DNA from: Hygrophila difformis
Taxonomy: Eukaryota > Streptophyta > Magnoliopsida > Lamiales > Acanthaceae
Direction of reading: 5' to 3'
NCBI GenBank assembly: GCA_030278955.1
Contig: JAOANR010000001.1
Location: 38,838,890 to 38,902,889, forward strand
Length of the DNA stretch: 64,000 nucleotides
Both the position numbers and the translations under genes were made by a program. This document shows, one piece after another, positions 35,396-46,506 of this stretch. The notes beneath the pieces are model-generated. The model saw nothing but the letters and a program-made list of their open reading frames with translations. It was not told the origin of the DNA and made no database searches. How positions within the stretch are numbered: position 1 is the first letter of the stretch; each line of letters opens with the position of its first letter.

Positions 35396-36652
35396 ATGCA
35401 CTTCTTCTACAACGGGCTGATTGATCATTGGAGGAATTTGTTGGATGCAGCAGCTGGAGATTCTTTTCTATCTATAGGACCTTCTAGAGCTAAGGAAATC
35501 ATAGAGAAAAAGATTTCTAACATGAAAAAATTTCCTGGTAAGAAAAATGCTAGAAATAAAACAAAAGGAGGAATCTATGAGGTAGAAAAGGCAGTTGCTA
35601 TAGATTCTAAGTTAGATGCTTTGATGAGGGAGGTTTCTACGCTTAAGAAAGGTCAAGCTAAAGTTGTGACATGCGGTATTTGTCATGGACCTCACGAGTC
35701 ATCAGCCTGTCACCTGCTTGATCAAGGACTTCAAGAGACTATGCAGTGTGAGGGGACTGAGGAACAAGTGGAAGATGTGAACTACATGGGAAATAGGCAG
35801 CAGAATTACAATCAAAACCGTCCTCAAAATCAAAACTTCTATCCAAATCAAAATACTCAATTTCAACAAAACACCTACCCACAAAACAACCGTCAACCTT
35901 ATCCACAAAACCAAAATCAAAATTACCCAAATCAAAATCAAAATCAAAATCAAAATTTTCAAAACCAAAATCAGAACCAAAACTATAATCAGAACAGAAA
36001 TCAGAATCAACCTTTTTACCCTAACCAACAGCCTAGGAACTTTCAACCTCAACAACAGCTGCAACAAAACCAAGGAAGTGACGAGGTCAATTTAAAAGAG
36101 TTAATGAGCACAATCGTGTCTCAACAACAAACAATTCAGCAAATGCAAGCCTCAATGAGAAATTTAGAAGTTCAAGTTGGTCAAATTGCTAGGGATACCT
36201 CAAGTAGACAGCAAGGAACATTACCAAGCATGCCGGATCCTAATCCAAAAGAGCAATGTAAAGCAATCACTTTAAGGAATAAAAAGGAATTACCTAATCC
36301 TTACCCTACCTTAGATGATCCAGAGGTTTTAGCTGATGCTGTAGATGATCAAAGCGAGGATACAGAGAAAGAAAGTCAGCATAAAAACACTGATGAGCCT
36401 AAGAAGAGTGAGAAACTTAGAGTTGAACAGGATAAGGGTAAAGGAAAGTCTACTGTCCCGGTCAAGCCATATCAGCCACCTATTCCATATCCACAGCGTC
36501 TTAAAAAGGCTAAGGAAGATAAAGATTATGCCAAATTCTTAGAAGTCTTTAAGAATTTAAGAATTGATATCCCTTTTTATGATGCCATTGCACAAATGCC
36601 TGTGTATGCTAAGTTCTTAAAAGAAATTCTATCAAAAAAAGAGGAGTGTTGA
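35396..36652 (+). pseudogene. gag: gag C-terminal part, element B
   Basis: 418 codons in the same frame as 34832-35383. It starts with the capsid end (FFYNGLIDHWRNLLDAAAGD), then a zinc-knuckle-like CGICHGPHESSAC near residue 98, and a very Q/N-rich stretch (residues about 130-225). AITLRNKK and the PYPQRLKKAKEDKDYAKFL motif before the protease follow. A frameshift at about 36645-36655 separates it from the protease. Confidence 0.85.
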
Positions 36653-36665
36653 TGATGAAGAGAAA

Positions 36666-37124
36666 GTGACACTGACAGGGGAATGCCGTGCAATCTTACA
36701 AAGAAGGCAACCTATTAAACAAAAAGATCCTGGGAGTTATACTATTCCGTGCATTATTGGCACTAATGAATTCAACAAAGCTCTGTGTGATCTCGGGTCT
36801 AGTATTAATCTGATGCCTTTACATGTCTTTAGAGAACTAGGAGTAGGAGTTGTGAAGCCTACTAGGATGCAGCTACAGCTTGCTGATAGATCTATTAGGA
36901 CTCCTTTAGGCATTGTAGAAGATGTTCCTGTTCAAGTAGAGAGCTTCATCTTCCCTGTCGACTTTGTTGTTCTTGATATGGAGAAAGACATTGATATTCC
37001 TCTGATTTTAGGTAGACCATTTCTGCAAACTGGTAGGGCTATGGTTGATATGGATGATTGTAAAATTACACTTAAAGTATGTAATGAACAAGTGTCGTTT
37101 GACATTTCTAAGACAACTAAATAA
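36666..37124 (+). pseudogene. pol: aspartic protease, element B
   Basis: 152 codons with active site CDLGSSINLMP near residues 39-49 and LILGRPFLQTGRAMVD near 114-130. It ends at a single TAA (37122-37124); the same frame goes on into RT. It would cleave the gag-pol polyprotein inside particles in an intact copy. Confidence 0.85.
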
Positions 37125-37187
37125 CAACACGCTAGTTCTGACACCTACCCGTGTAATAGAGTTACAATTATCTATCAGGAGGATGAG

Positions 37188-38138
37188 GTGATTGAGAGAG
37201 AGTTCTTTGCTAGACATGATCCCTATAGGAAATTTGAGCAGTTAGTGGAGAGTTTTGAGGACTTAGATGAAAGTAAGTGTGAGGGAGGATTACCTGTGCA
37301 AGTAACATGTGCGATAGAAGAATCCAAGTTAGTCCCGTCTGTTGAAAAGCCACCTACATTGACATTGAAGGAGCTGCCATCACATTTGAGGTATGTTTTT
37401 CTTGGTGAGAATGATACTTTACCTGTTATTGCAAGTAATAAATTAAATAATGATCAATTAAATGCATTAACCCAAGTGTTGAGTAAGCATGTTAGAGCAA
37501 TAGGTTGGACGATAGCCGACATCAAGGGACTGAGTCCAGCATTGTGTACACACCGGATTTATATGGAGGAGGATGACAAGCCAGTGAGACAACCCCAAAG
37601 GAGACTGAATCCACATCTACAAGAAGCTATAAGATCAGAGGTGATTAAACTACTTGATGCAGGTATTATCTATCCTATCTCTGATAGTCAGTGGGTGAGT
37701 CCAGTTCAAGTAGTGCCTAAAAAGGGAGGTATGACTGTGATTAGAAATGAAAATGGTGAATTAGTACCTACTAGACCTACTACTGGATGGCGTGTATGCA
37801 TTGATTATAGGAGATTGAATGATAGGACTAGGAAAGATCATTTTCCATTGCCTTTTATTGATCAAATGCTAGAGCGTTTAGCTGGTCATGAGTTTTATTG
37901 CTTTTTAGATGGATATTCTGGTTATAATCAAGTTCCAATTGCACCTGAGGATCAAGATAAAACTACATTTACATGTCCTTACGGTACATTTGCATATAGG
38001 AGAATGCCATTTGGTTTGTGTAATGCTCCGGCTACATTTCATAGATGCATGATGTCTATATTTTCTGATTTAATTGAGACATGCATTGAGGTATTTATGG
38101 ATGACTTTTCTGTATTAGGGTCTGATTTTGAGAAATGA
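37188..38138 (+). pseudogene. pol: RT fingers and palm, element B
   Basis: 316 codons with VSPVQVVPKKGGM, CIDYRRLN, FPLPFIDQMLERLAG, the LDGYSGYNQ segment, PFGLCNAPATF and the catalytic FMDDFSV. This is the normal form of the motif that is altered to FTDD in A. It stops at TGA 38136-38138, one nonsense codon; the frame continues at 38148. Confidence 0.87.
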
Positions 38139-38147
38139 TTAATTAAC

Positions 38148-39722
38148 TTGGAAAAAGTTCTGATTAGATGTGAAGAGTCAAATTTAGTTCTTAATTGGGA
38201 AAAATGTCATTTTATGGTTAATGAAGGTATTGTCTTAGGACATAGGATTTCAAAAAATAGCATTGAAGTTGATAGGGCTAAAGTGGAAGTGATTGCAAAA
38301 ATTCCACCTCCTAATAATTTAAAAACTTTGAGAAGTTTCATGGGACATGCTGGATTCTATCGAAGATTTATAAAAGATTTTTCAAAAATTGCATTACCTC
38401 TGTTTAAGTTGCTATGTAAGGATGTCGAGTTTGATTTTACTGACGAGTGTATTGAGGCGTTCAATAGGATCAAGGAAGCATTGGTGACAGCACCAATTAT
38501 TCAGCCACCTGACTGGAGTTTGCCATTTGAGATCATGAGCGATGCTAGTGACTTTGCTGTTGGAGCAGTACTGGGTCAACGAAAGGATAAGAAACTTCAT
38601 GTTATTTATTATGCTAGTCAGGCTTTAAATTCTTCACAAAGAAATTATGCCACCACTGAAAAAGAACTTTTATCTGTTGTTTATGCATGTGAAAAGTTTG
38701 GACCATATCTGATAGGCTCTAAGACTGTAGTTTACACTGATCATGCTGCTATTAAATATCTATTTGCAAAGAAAGATGCTAAACCACAGTTAATTAGATG
38801 GGTATTATTGTTACAGGAATTTGATTTAGAAATTAAAGATAGAAAAAGAGATGAGAATCCTGTAGCTGATCATCTATCTAGACTGGAGCATGAGAAAGGG
38901 GAAGAAAGATTAATTAATGATGCATTTCCTGATGAAAATTTGTATTTAATAAATAACACTTCCTCTGATCCGTGGTTTGCTGATTTTGTGAACTATTTAG
39001 CATGTGGTGTAATTCCTGATCATTTAAAATGGCATAGCCAAAAGCAAAAAATTAAAACTGATGCTAAATATTTTATTTGGGATAAACCTTATTTGTTTAG
39101 ACTCTGTTCAGATCAAATCATAAGGAGATGCATCCCTGATGAGGATTTTGAAAAAGTTTTAAGGGCTTGCCACGAAGGACTTGGAGGAGGACATGTTGGA
39201 CCGAACAGGACAGCTCATAAGGTACTCGAAGGTGGTTTATATTGGCCTAATATTTATCGTGATGCTAGATCATTTGTGCAAAAATGTGATGTATGTCAAA
39301 GGGCTGGTAATATCACTAAAAGAGATGAAATGCCACTAAAAGGAATTATGCCTGTTAAGTTGTTTGATTTGTGGGGAATTGATTTTATGGGTCCATTTCC
39401 ACCATCTAATGGGAAATTGTATATTCTTGTTGCTGTAGAGTATGTATCAAAATGGGTAGAAGTTGAATCATGTGCTTTAAATGATGCTAAACAAGTGATT
39501 AAATTTTTGAAAAAGCAAATCTTTACTCGTTTTGGTGTGCCTAAAGCAATCATTAGTGATGGTGGATCTCATTTTGTCAATAGGGCTGTTAATCAATTGT
39601 TATCTAGATTTCATGTTCATCATAGGATAACAACACCCTATCATCTTCAAGCCAATGGTCAGGTAGAAGTCACTAATCGTGAGATTAAAAAGATTTTGGA
39701 AGCCACTGTAGGAAAATCTTGA
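38148..39722 (+). pseudogene. pol: RT thumb, RNase H and integrase, element B
   Basis: 524 codons, same frame as RT. RT connection ([20 protein letters not shown]), RNase H ([46 protein letters not shown]), integrase zinc finger (H-x-H, CDVC), and core with Asp in [10 protein letters not shown], Asp in IISDGG, Glu in NREIKK. The first RNase H Asp is kept but preceded by Ser instead of Cys. It ends at TGA 39720-39722, a single nonsense change before the KDW segment. Confidence 0.87.
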
Positions 39723-40231
39723 AAAGATTGGGCTTTTAAGTTAGATGAAACATTGTGGGCTTATAGGACAGCCTTTAAAATGCCTATAGGTATGACTCCT
39801 TTTTACCTTTTGAACTTGAGTTTAAATCACTTTGGGCTATGAAGAAGTTGAATTTTGAATTTAAAGAGGCTCAAGAAAAAAGGAAGGTAGATCTTACTGA
39901 ATTAGAAGAAATTAGACGTCAAGCGTATGATAATGCTCTAATTTATAAGGAAAGAACAAAGATTTATCATGATAAAATGCTTAGTCCTAAGGTGTTTGAA
40001 GCTGGACAATTAGTGCTTTTATATAATTCTAGATTTAAACTGTTTCCTGGTAAATTAAAGACAAAGTGGTCAGGGCCTTTTAGGATTGTTAAAGTGTTGG
40101 ATAATGGTGCAGTAGTTTTAAAAGCTGAAGGTGAAAGGGAATTTACTGTAAATGGTCAAAGACTTAAACATTATTTTGGAGATAAAGTTAAATTCATCGA
40201 ACAAATTAATGTTAAGCCTTTGGTTATTTAA
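39723..40231 (+). pseudogene. pol: integrase C-terminal part, element B
   Basis: The frame continues ([19 protein letters not shown]) to about 39800. There a small deletion removes the segment that in A reads [17 protein letters not shown] shifted frame (39839-40231, 130 codons) then gives the C-terminal DNA-binding part (LLYNSRFKLFPGKLKTKW, FTVNGQRLKHYFG). Loss of this segment would harm integrase even without the stops. Confidence 0.83.
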
Positions 40232-40747
40232 ATCTGCTTATTGAAGTAATTGCATTGCATTTTAATTATGTTGAGTTTTTATTTACTAAACATATAAAAA
40301 CCAATAAAAATTATAAATGGAAGAAAAAGACAAAAATATTTTCCATTTTATAGTTTATGTGCTTTTATTTGCTTTATTATTCTTGTCTAATTTAATTTAA
40401 ATGTGTTTTTAGTTTAATTATGTTGTTTGAATTTTATGCTATGTTAATTGCATGTGATGAATAAATTGAGTAGGACATTGCCTATGAATTGGAATAAGTA
40501 GCAAAATGTTGAGAAATGATGGATTTGTGTGTGCTTGGAGATTGATCTTGATATGTGCAAGTTGACTCGGTTGAGAATTGAGGAGGAGGATCTATATGGA
40601 CTAGTTGGTTTAATTGAGGAGAATTATGACCCGGGAGAATTTAAGGAGTCTATATATGCTAAATCTGACTTGCTAACCTTAAGGATTGAATAAACTACCA
40701 TTTTGGTTGAGTTTGAGCTGAAATTCGAGTGTCACAGACTCAGTTTA
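40232..40747 (+). other. Noncoding spacer after pol, element B
   Basis: AT-rich, no ORF of note. It leads up to the GCGCC array of the first extra gene. Confidence 0.5.
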
Positions 40748-40926
40748 GGCGCCACACCTTCTTGGTGGCGCCTAAAATCAAGCTCAGGCGCCACATTATG
40801 CGTCATTTTCAAACCTGGGAAAATTTTAAGTCAGTTTTTGCGCCACACACACTGTGTGGCGCATAAAACTGCTCCGCACGGCCTGTGCGGCGCCTAAAAT
40901 GCCTTTGATGCGCCACATTCGGCGCC
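40748..40926. promoter_or_regulatory. GCGCC inverted-repeat array upstream of extra gene 1, element B
   Basis: Two units like those of the LTR, in otherwise unlike DNA. The second contains the perfect hairpin TGCGCCACACA/TGTGTGGCGCA with a 3-base loop at about 40839-40863. A TTTTAAA box is near 40965, followed by a C/T-rich leader. Confidence 0.75.
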
Positions 40927-42085
40927 GACCCACGGGTCAAAAAGCTTAGACCCGGTTTAATCGGGATTTTAAACACAAAATCTCCATTCTTTTCCTCACT
41001 TGATCGACAGTCCCTTCCCTCTCCTTCTCCACACGACCGAGCGCCATTTTTCTTCCTCCAAGCGACACACTTGCGCCAATCCGGTAAAAATTCTTTCAAT
41101 TCTTGTTTTTTCCTATTAATTATCATCCACATTGTCAATTCTCATTCCAAAAATTCCAAATTTTGTTTGTTTAATCAAATTAGGGCTCAAGAACCCTAGT
41201 TCTTCCAACTTTGGGGAATCTTCTTCAAAGTGCTCCAATCCTTCAATTTAGGTAAGAATGGCTATCCTAATTCAAATTTTAGCATATTCTAGTGCTTTGA
41301 AGTACATTAATTGTGGTATTTGTGTTGTTGCTCAAATTTTGGGTATTGTTAGAATGTGGGATAAAATTTATTTTTAATTGTCTAAATTTTAGTTTAAACA
41401 TGAACAAGTGTTGTAGAACATGGATTGAATGCATAATGTGAAAATTTTTGGATTAACATTAAAATTTGGGATTTTTGAAAATTTTAAAATCTGAAAATTA
41501 TTTTAAATTAATTGAAATGGCATTTTTGATTAATTAAATGGATGAAACATCACTAGAACATGTCATTTTAGTTATATTAAAAATATAAAGTTGTTCTCAT
41601 GTCAAAAATTCCATATTTTTCATAATGTGAGTTAATTGAACCATGTTTTGATAAAAACTCTTTTATTTATATTTTAGTTAATTAAAATAGGTTAATTTAT
41701 CATATGAATAAATTGGAATGGATTTAAATATTAATTTAAACCATTTGTAATGCACTAGTTTAATAATTTAGGTTGTATCTATTTATTAAATCTGAAAATT
41801 TAATAGAATAAGGAGTTTTTATTAAAAAGGCATGCTTAAACATGAATTTTAAACTTTAGAATAAAATGGATGATATATTTAAACAAAGTTTAGGATTCAC
41901 AATTTTTAAAATACAACATTTTGATCATTAAGTTATTTAAATCCCACATTCTAGGTTGATGTATATGTTTGCTTTATACTTAACACTTAAGTTAAACCTT
42001 TGGTATAAACTTAAGTGTGAGGATGGGAGGCAATGCATATATATGATACTAACCCAGAGTTTTTGTACAACCAGGTACTGAAATA
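40927..42085 (+). other. Leader and intron of extra gene 1, element B
   Basis: C/T-rich leader at 40975-41250, possible donor TTTAG/GTAAG at 41252 and acceptor CAACCAG at 42074, then ATG at 42086. The intron is AT-rich and ORF-free. A perfect 11-base hairpin (ACACTTAAGTT at 41983-41993 with AACTTAAGTGT at 42008-42018) and GAGGATGGGAGG lie about 50 bases before the acceptor. Confidence 0.5.
41983..42030 (+). other. Hairpin plus polypurine-like GTGAGGATGGGAGG, element B
   Basis: The right hairpin arm runs into TTAAGTGTGAGGATGGGAGG. TTAAGTGTGAGG is also the polypurine tract at the 3' LTR of B (47843-47854). Confidence 0.6.
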
Positions 42086-42979
42086 ATGTATAATCCTCCG
42101 AACCTCCCTAAGAAATCGGGTTATAGGTATATACCCATGCCCGAGGGGAGAATGGGGATATATGATCCACAGTCACCGGATAGCATTCCTACTCCTATTC
42201 CTGATGAGCATATTTTTGAACATCGCAGACTCCGCACGAAAAATTTGATACAGATGGATCACCCAAAGGGCTCAGGAGGTGCTTCCAAGTCCAAGGGACT
42301 TCTCTCCTATTTCAGGAAGAGCAAGTCCAAGAGTGGTGCATCTTCGAGAAATACTACAGTGCCCGCTGATGACCATCAGGAGGTCAATCAGCCTGACCAG
42401 CCAGATCAGCCTGATCAGTCCATTCAGCCTGAGACATCCGATCATTCACAGGCCCCCTCTAGAGCGTCTCGGGGGAAGGCACCTGTCACGAGTTCCACTT
42501 CTTCTCGACCTAGGAGAGGAAGATCTGCTGCATTAGCCATACAGGAGCCTGTCCCTGAGGCTGTGGGTGGGGAGGAAGATGATGATGAGGTTGATCAGGA
42601 GGAGCAGGAGGAGCAACCGGCAAGGGGAGGACCTAAAAGGCAAGATCCCAGAGCCTATGTCCCCGATTTGTTGTACGTCAGGGAGGGCATATTCGATGCC
42701 ACTGTATTCAGGAGTGCCAGAGCCTACGAGCTGTACAAAAGATTTCACAAGAAGAGGATCATCGCTGATAGGGGATTTTCAGATAGAGATTTACAGCACC
42801 CTCTACTCCGAGATGCTATTAGATCCAGGGGTTGGGAGAGATTTGTGAGACACCCAGCTGGATCATATTCGGCTGTTTCTAGCAATGCTGAGGAGGAGGA
42901 TTCTTGGATTTTTGGGGTTAGAGTACCTATCACTCCTCAGCACATCAACCAATTATTTGGAGTAGTGGATGTGCCCTAG
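42086..42979 (+). pseudogene. Extra gene 1 of element B, N-terminal part (PF20167-like)
   Basis: 297 codons from ATG 42086. A low-complexity N-terminal half has Q/P/D repeats (residues 95-125), a basic RPRRGRSAA patch and an acidic stretch. It then has a region like the putative plant transposon protein domain PF20167 (FHKKRIIADRGF, RSRGWERFVRHP, WIFGVRVPITPQHINQLFGV). In such elements this gene sits downstream of pol and is often called env-like or an extra ORF, but no signal peptide or membrane segment is visible. It ends at TAG 42977-42979, and the frame continues at once. Family recognition is from memory of motif wording. Confidence 0.7.
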
Positions 42980-43000
42980 GGCAGAGATTTCTGGGAGCCG

Positions 43001-43990
43001 GTGATGAGAGCCGATGATAGGGAGGATTTCAAGAAGCTTGTACTGATGTCTATGTTTGAGGGTCAGGAGGATGTCCTCACGTATGATGATGATGACATGA
43101 GTAGGCTACATGGGCCTGATATGGATGCACCCATGTACCAGCTTCTCATGTTCTACAGATCTAGATTGAGTCCTTCGACTCACACCTCTGGACCTACTGC
43201 CCTGGATATGTATGTCCCATATTGCATCAAGGTGGGGAGCCCGATCAACATGAGAGAGCTTATATCACTTGAGTTGAGACAGACACCGGGGGTGTCTAAG
43301 AGGTCAGCTCTTATGTTCCCCAGCTTGATATGGCAGCTTTGTGCTCAGGCAGGAGTGAATATGGGGCAGTTTGATAGAGATTGGAGAATGAGGCCCCCTA
43401 TTCCATTTGGGAAGAAGAACTTCAAGTTGCCTGGCATAAGATGCCAACCTATGATACTTCCCAGGGAGTTGCCCAGGCAGTCACCACCACCTGCACCTTC
43501 ACAGGCTAGCCAGGAGCATTCTGAGGCTCCTTCGCAGTCCACCCGAGGTACACGAGGTGGTAGGGGTAGAGGTAGAGGACGAGGGAGAGCTCAGCCACAG
43601 CAGCCACAACACTCACAGCAGTCATATCAGCATCAGGGAGAGCCTGAGTGGGCTAGGACTTTATTGATAAACCAGCAGAACCTGCAGAACACAGTGAATG
43701 AGCATGCCTTACTTGCAGCTCAAAGGCACCATTTCTTGGCTGACCAGATAGCCAAGAATGCTCGAGCCCAGGCTTACCACGCAGCCCGACTGGAGTACTT
43801 CATGTCCCAGAGCTTAGGACAGCGATATGTCGCTCCTCAGACACCTTTTGAGGACGATGAGGATGAGGACTATGTAGGCTCTGGAGATGGTAGCGAGGAT
43901 GGAGATGATGATGCTGATGATGCTGATGCTGGGGATGGATCTGAGGAAGTTGGAGATAATGATGATGACGATTCTGAGGACTCTGACTGA
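43001..43990 (+). pseudogene. Extra gene 1 of element B, C-terminal part
   Basis: 329 codons, same frame, so a single nonsense codon splits the gene. It holds the rest of the PF20167-like region (DMDAPMYQLLMFYRSRLSPS, LMFPSLIWQLCAQAGV), an RGG/GRG box (residues about 179-197, GTRGGRGRGRGRGRAQPQ), a Q/H stretch, and EYFMSQSLGQRY. A long D/E/S-rich acidic tail follows. RGG boxes bind nucleic acid in many proteins, so a nuclear nucleic-acid-binding role is possible. No function is proven. Confidence 0.68.
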
Positions 43991-44429
43991 GTGCGAGAGA
44001 TGAGCGATAGATAGGCTTGTGATCATTAGATATGACATGTATTGATAAGCCTATGTATTTGACTCTATTTTTATTTTGCTACATTTTAGTTATTTTCATT
44101 TGGGGTGTATTGTCCTAACTCTATTTCCTATTATTTTACTATCTTAGATATATTATTTCTGTTATTCACGTTCTTTTCATTATATGAAGCATTAGATAGT
44201 GTTTATCTAGTTTATAAGGTTTTTAGTTGCTTTTAAGTTCAATAAAGTAGCCCTTACCAATAGCATGCTAGATTGAGTTGTTTTGAACTGTTAAAAAGAT
44301 CAAGGAAGTTTATTTGGACTAGATTGAGGTATGGATGAAGTGAAATTGGTATTGTTGAGTGATTTGGAGATTTTGGACATCATGGGGAAGAACTTAGGAA
44401 AAACACATTCTGCCCGAATTGGCACAGAA
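43991..44429 (+). other. Spacer between extra genes 1 and 2
   Basis: AT-rich 3' flank of extra gene 1. No ORF, nothing else recognised. Confidence 0.5.
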
Positions 44430-44764
44430 TGCGCCACATATGCATTGTGGCGCCTAAAAATGCCTTCCGGCGCCACTTTATGAGCCGCAAAACTTAGAAA
44501 TTTTTCTAAGTTTTTCCAAAATGTGCCGCACGTGCTTGGTGGCGCCTAAATCTGCCTTGAAGCGCCACTTTTGGCGCCGCAAAATGAGAATTTTTCCAAG
44601 TTTGCTTCAGGATGCGCCGCATCAACTGTGCGGCGCATAAAACCCCCTTTCAGCGCCACAAATTGCGCCACGGCTTATTTTTAAATTTTATTTTATTTTT
44701 AAAATGCGCCACACTCACTGTGTGGCGCCTAAATTGGCCTCGGAGCGCCACTTTTTGCCCCACC
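44430..44764. promoter_or_regulatory. Four-unit GCGCC inverted-repeat array upstream of extra gene 2, element B
   Basis: Four 60-base units with about 30-base spacers, the same count and order of sites as in the LTR. Hairpins are better kept than in the LTR: GCGCCACA/TGTGGCGC in unit 1 and GCGCCACAC/GTGTGGCGC in unit 4. A TTTAAAA box follows near 44935, and a C/T-rich leader runs to the ATG. Confidence 0.78.
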
Positions 44765-45048
44765 GACGCGAATTTTTCAAAACTTCGCGAATCCAAAAGA
44801 TTCAAATCATATCTAATTGATTTTTGGGATCCTAAACAGCATTATACTGACTCCAAATCGTATGATTAGTGTATATTTGGATTTAGAATAAATCAATCCC
44901 TCCATATCTCAACAAAATCAATATTTCACCACCTTTAAAAGAGAGAATACCGATCGGTCACTCTCCCATTACCAAATCTGTCAATTCTTCTCTCTTCCAG
45001 TTTAATTAGCTTTCCAATCTCAATCCCTTCTTCCTAAATTCTGCCACC
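44765..45048 (+). other. Leader of extra gene 2, element B
   Basis: TTTAAAAGAGAG near 44934, then C/T-rich sequence and GCCACCATG at the start codon. No intron needed. Confidence 0.5.
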
Positions 45049-45576
45049 ATGAGAACAAAGAGAAAGAATAACCCGAGAAACAATGGTGGAAAGAAACAGA
45101 AAGCCACAGAGCCTGCCCCATCACAGACAACAGTTATTAGAGAACCTGTTCCGGAGCCGGCTGCTGTGGGTGCTGAAGACATGTTTGTGAATAACCTGGT
45201 GGCTCCTGATTCATATAATGGATACAACACTTCTTTCAATTCTGCTCAACCAACGGAGGATGATCCACAGCAAGAAGAGGATGTCGCTGAATCTCCGGAG
45301 GAAATTTCACTGGAGATTCCACGTGATTCTAAAATCAAGAGAAAGAGTCACAATAGAAAGGATGATACCCCTCCTCTGGAAGAATTAACAGGGGACACTT
45401 TCAATCCAGTTATTTTCATCAATCAAACGGCATATTCTTATTATCAGAAGATGGTGGAAAGGTGGATTATCCAGGACAAAGGATTCACTGAAGCTGACAT
45501 GGAGCGATTTTCGGTTCATGATGCTCTCATGAGTCGAGGATGGATGAAATTTGCTGCGCATCCGAAAGGATTTTAA
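45049..45576 (+). pseudogene. Extra gene 2 of element B, N-terminal part (PF20167-like)
   Basis: 175 codons from ATG 45049 in a strong context (GCCACCATGA). The N-terminus is basic and NLS-like (MRTKRKNNPRNNGGKKQK), followed by an acidic stretch and a second basic patch (KIKRKSHNRK). The PF20167-like region starts at about residue 120 (YYQKMVERWIIQDKGF, LMSRGWMKFAAHPKGF). A single TAA (45574-45576) interrupts it. It is a diverged paralogue of extra gene 1 in the same element. Confidence 0.7.
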
Positions 45577-46506
45577 TCTTGGGAGCTTACTAGGCAATTC
45601 CTATGTAATGCTCGGTATGATCACTATACTTCATGGATTAGGGGAGTGCCTGTGCCATATGGTCCTGCAGTAATTAATGAACTTTATGGTACTGTGGATG
45701 TCTCTTGCCCGGCTACAAAGAAGAAGCACTTTCATGACCCTATTCATGAAGAGGAAGGAGGACCAGAGTTGGAGAAAAGAATCTTGAGAGAGATGTTTGA
45801 AAAGCAAAAGGAAGTTGCCTACATAGGGGAGAAGAAGGAAAATGTTGTTGCCACTTCAATGGATGCACCACTATACCAGATCTACTTGCTCTACAAGCAT
45901 AAGGTGTTTCCTACTTCACACACTGCACAACCGAATGCAGAGGAGCTGTATTTTGTGTACTGTGTGAAGAATGGATTCCCTATTGACATTGGGGATATGG
46001 TGGCATATGAGTTGGATAAATTGGCATCTGATGTAAAAAGGAGGATTCTTGGATTCCCTGCACTGATTTGGGCACTTTGCAAGAAAGCTGGAGTGGATCT
46101 AAGTGCATATGCTCAAGATGTGAAGCCAAAGCCCCCTATTTGCTTCAAGACTAATTATACCAAGCCTGTAGTAAGATGTGCAGAGCTAGCTTACCCGAAT
46201 TCACCTCATAGGGCATCCACACATCACACTGATATGCCTAGTACATCTGGTACTAAGGCTGAGCCCGCAGAGAATGCAATCAATAGGATGACTTATGAAA
46301 TTCATCAGCTTAGAGCCGAGATGAAGAAGAATGAGGATAGTACACAGACACAGATTGCACGACTTTCCAACAGATTTGAGTACTTCATGTCTGCAAGTCT
46401 AGGTGATCGATATATTCCTCCTACTACTAGTTCGAGCTCTACAGGGAGTGATGATGTTCCTAGGGAAGATGGAGTAGGTGATTCGGATGGATCTTTAGAA
46501 ATCTAG
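45577..46506 (+). pseudogene. Extra gene 2 of element B, C-terminal part
   Basis: Same frame after the TAA, open to TAG 46504-46506 (the first usual start is 45646, 286 codons). It has WIRGVPVPYGPAVINELYG, SMDAPLYQIYLLYKHKVFP, ILGFPALIWALCKKAGVDL and a short heptad-like stretch, then EYFMSASLGDRY and an acidic end. These blocks line up with extra gene 1 (EYFMSQSLGQRY). It lacks the RGG box and the long acidic tail. Confidence 0.7.

Noticed and set aside
35702..36073. 123-codon antisense ORF rich in L/I/V
   Set aside because: Shadow of the Q/N-rich gag stretch; CAA/AAT codons read backward give Leu/Ile/Val.
42086..46506. Envelope glycoprotein genes in element B
   Set aside because: The position is that of env-like genes, but no signal peptide, membrane segment or cleavage site is visible; the proteins are basic and acidic with an RGG box.
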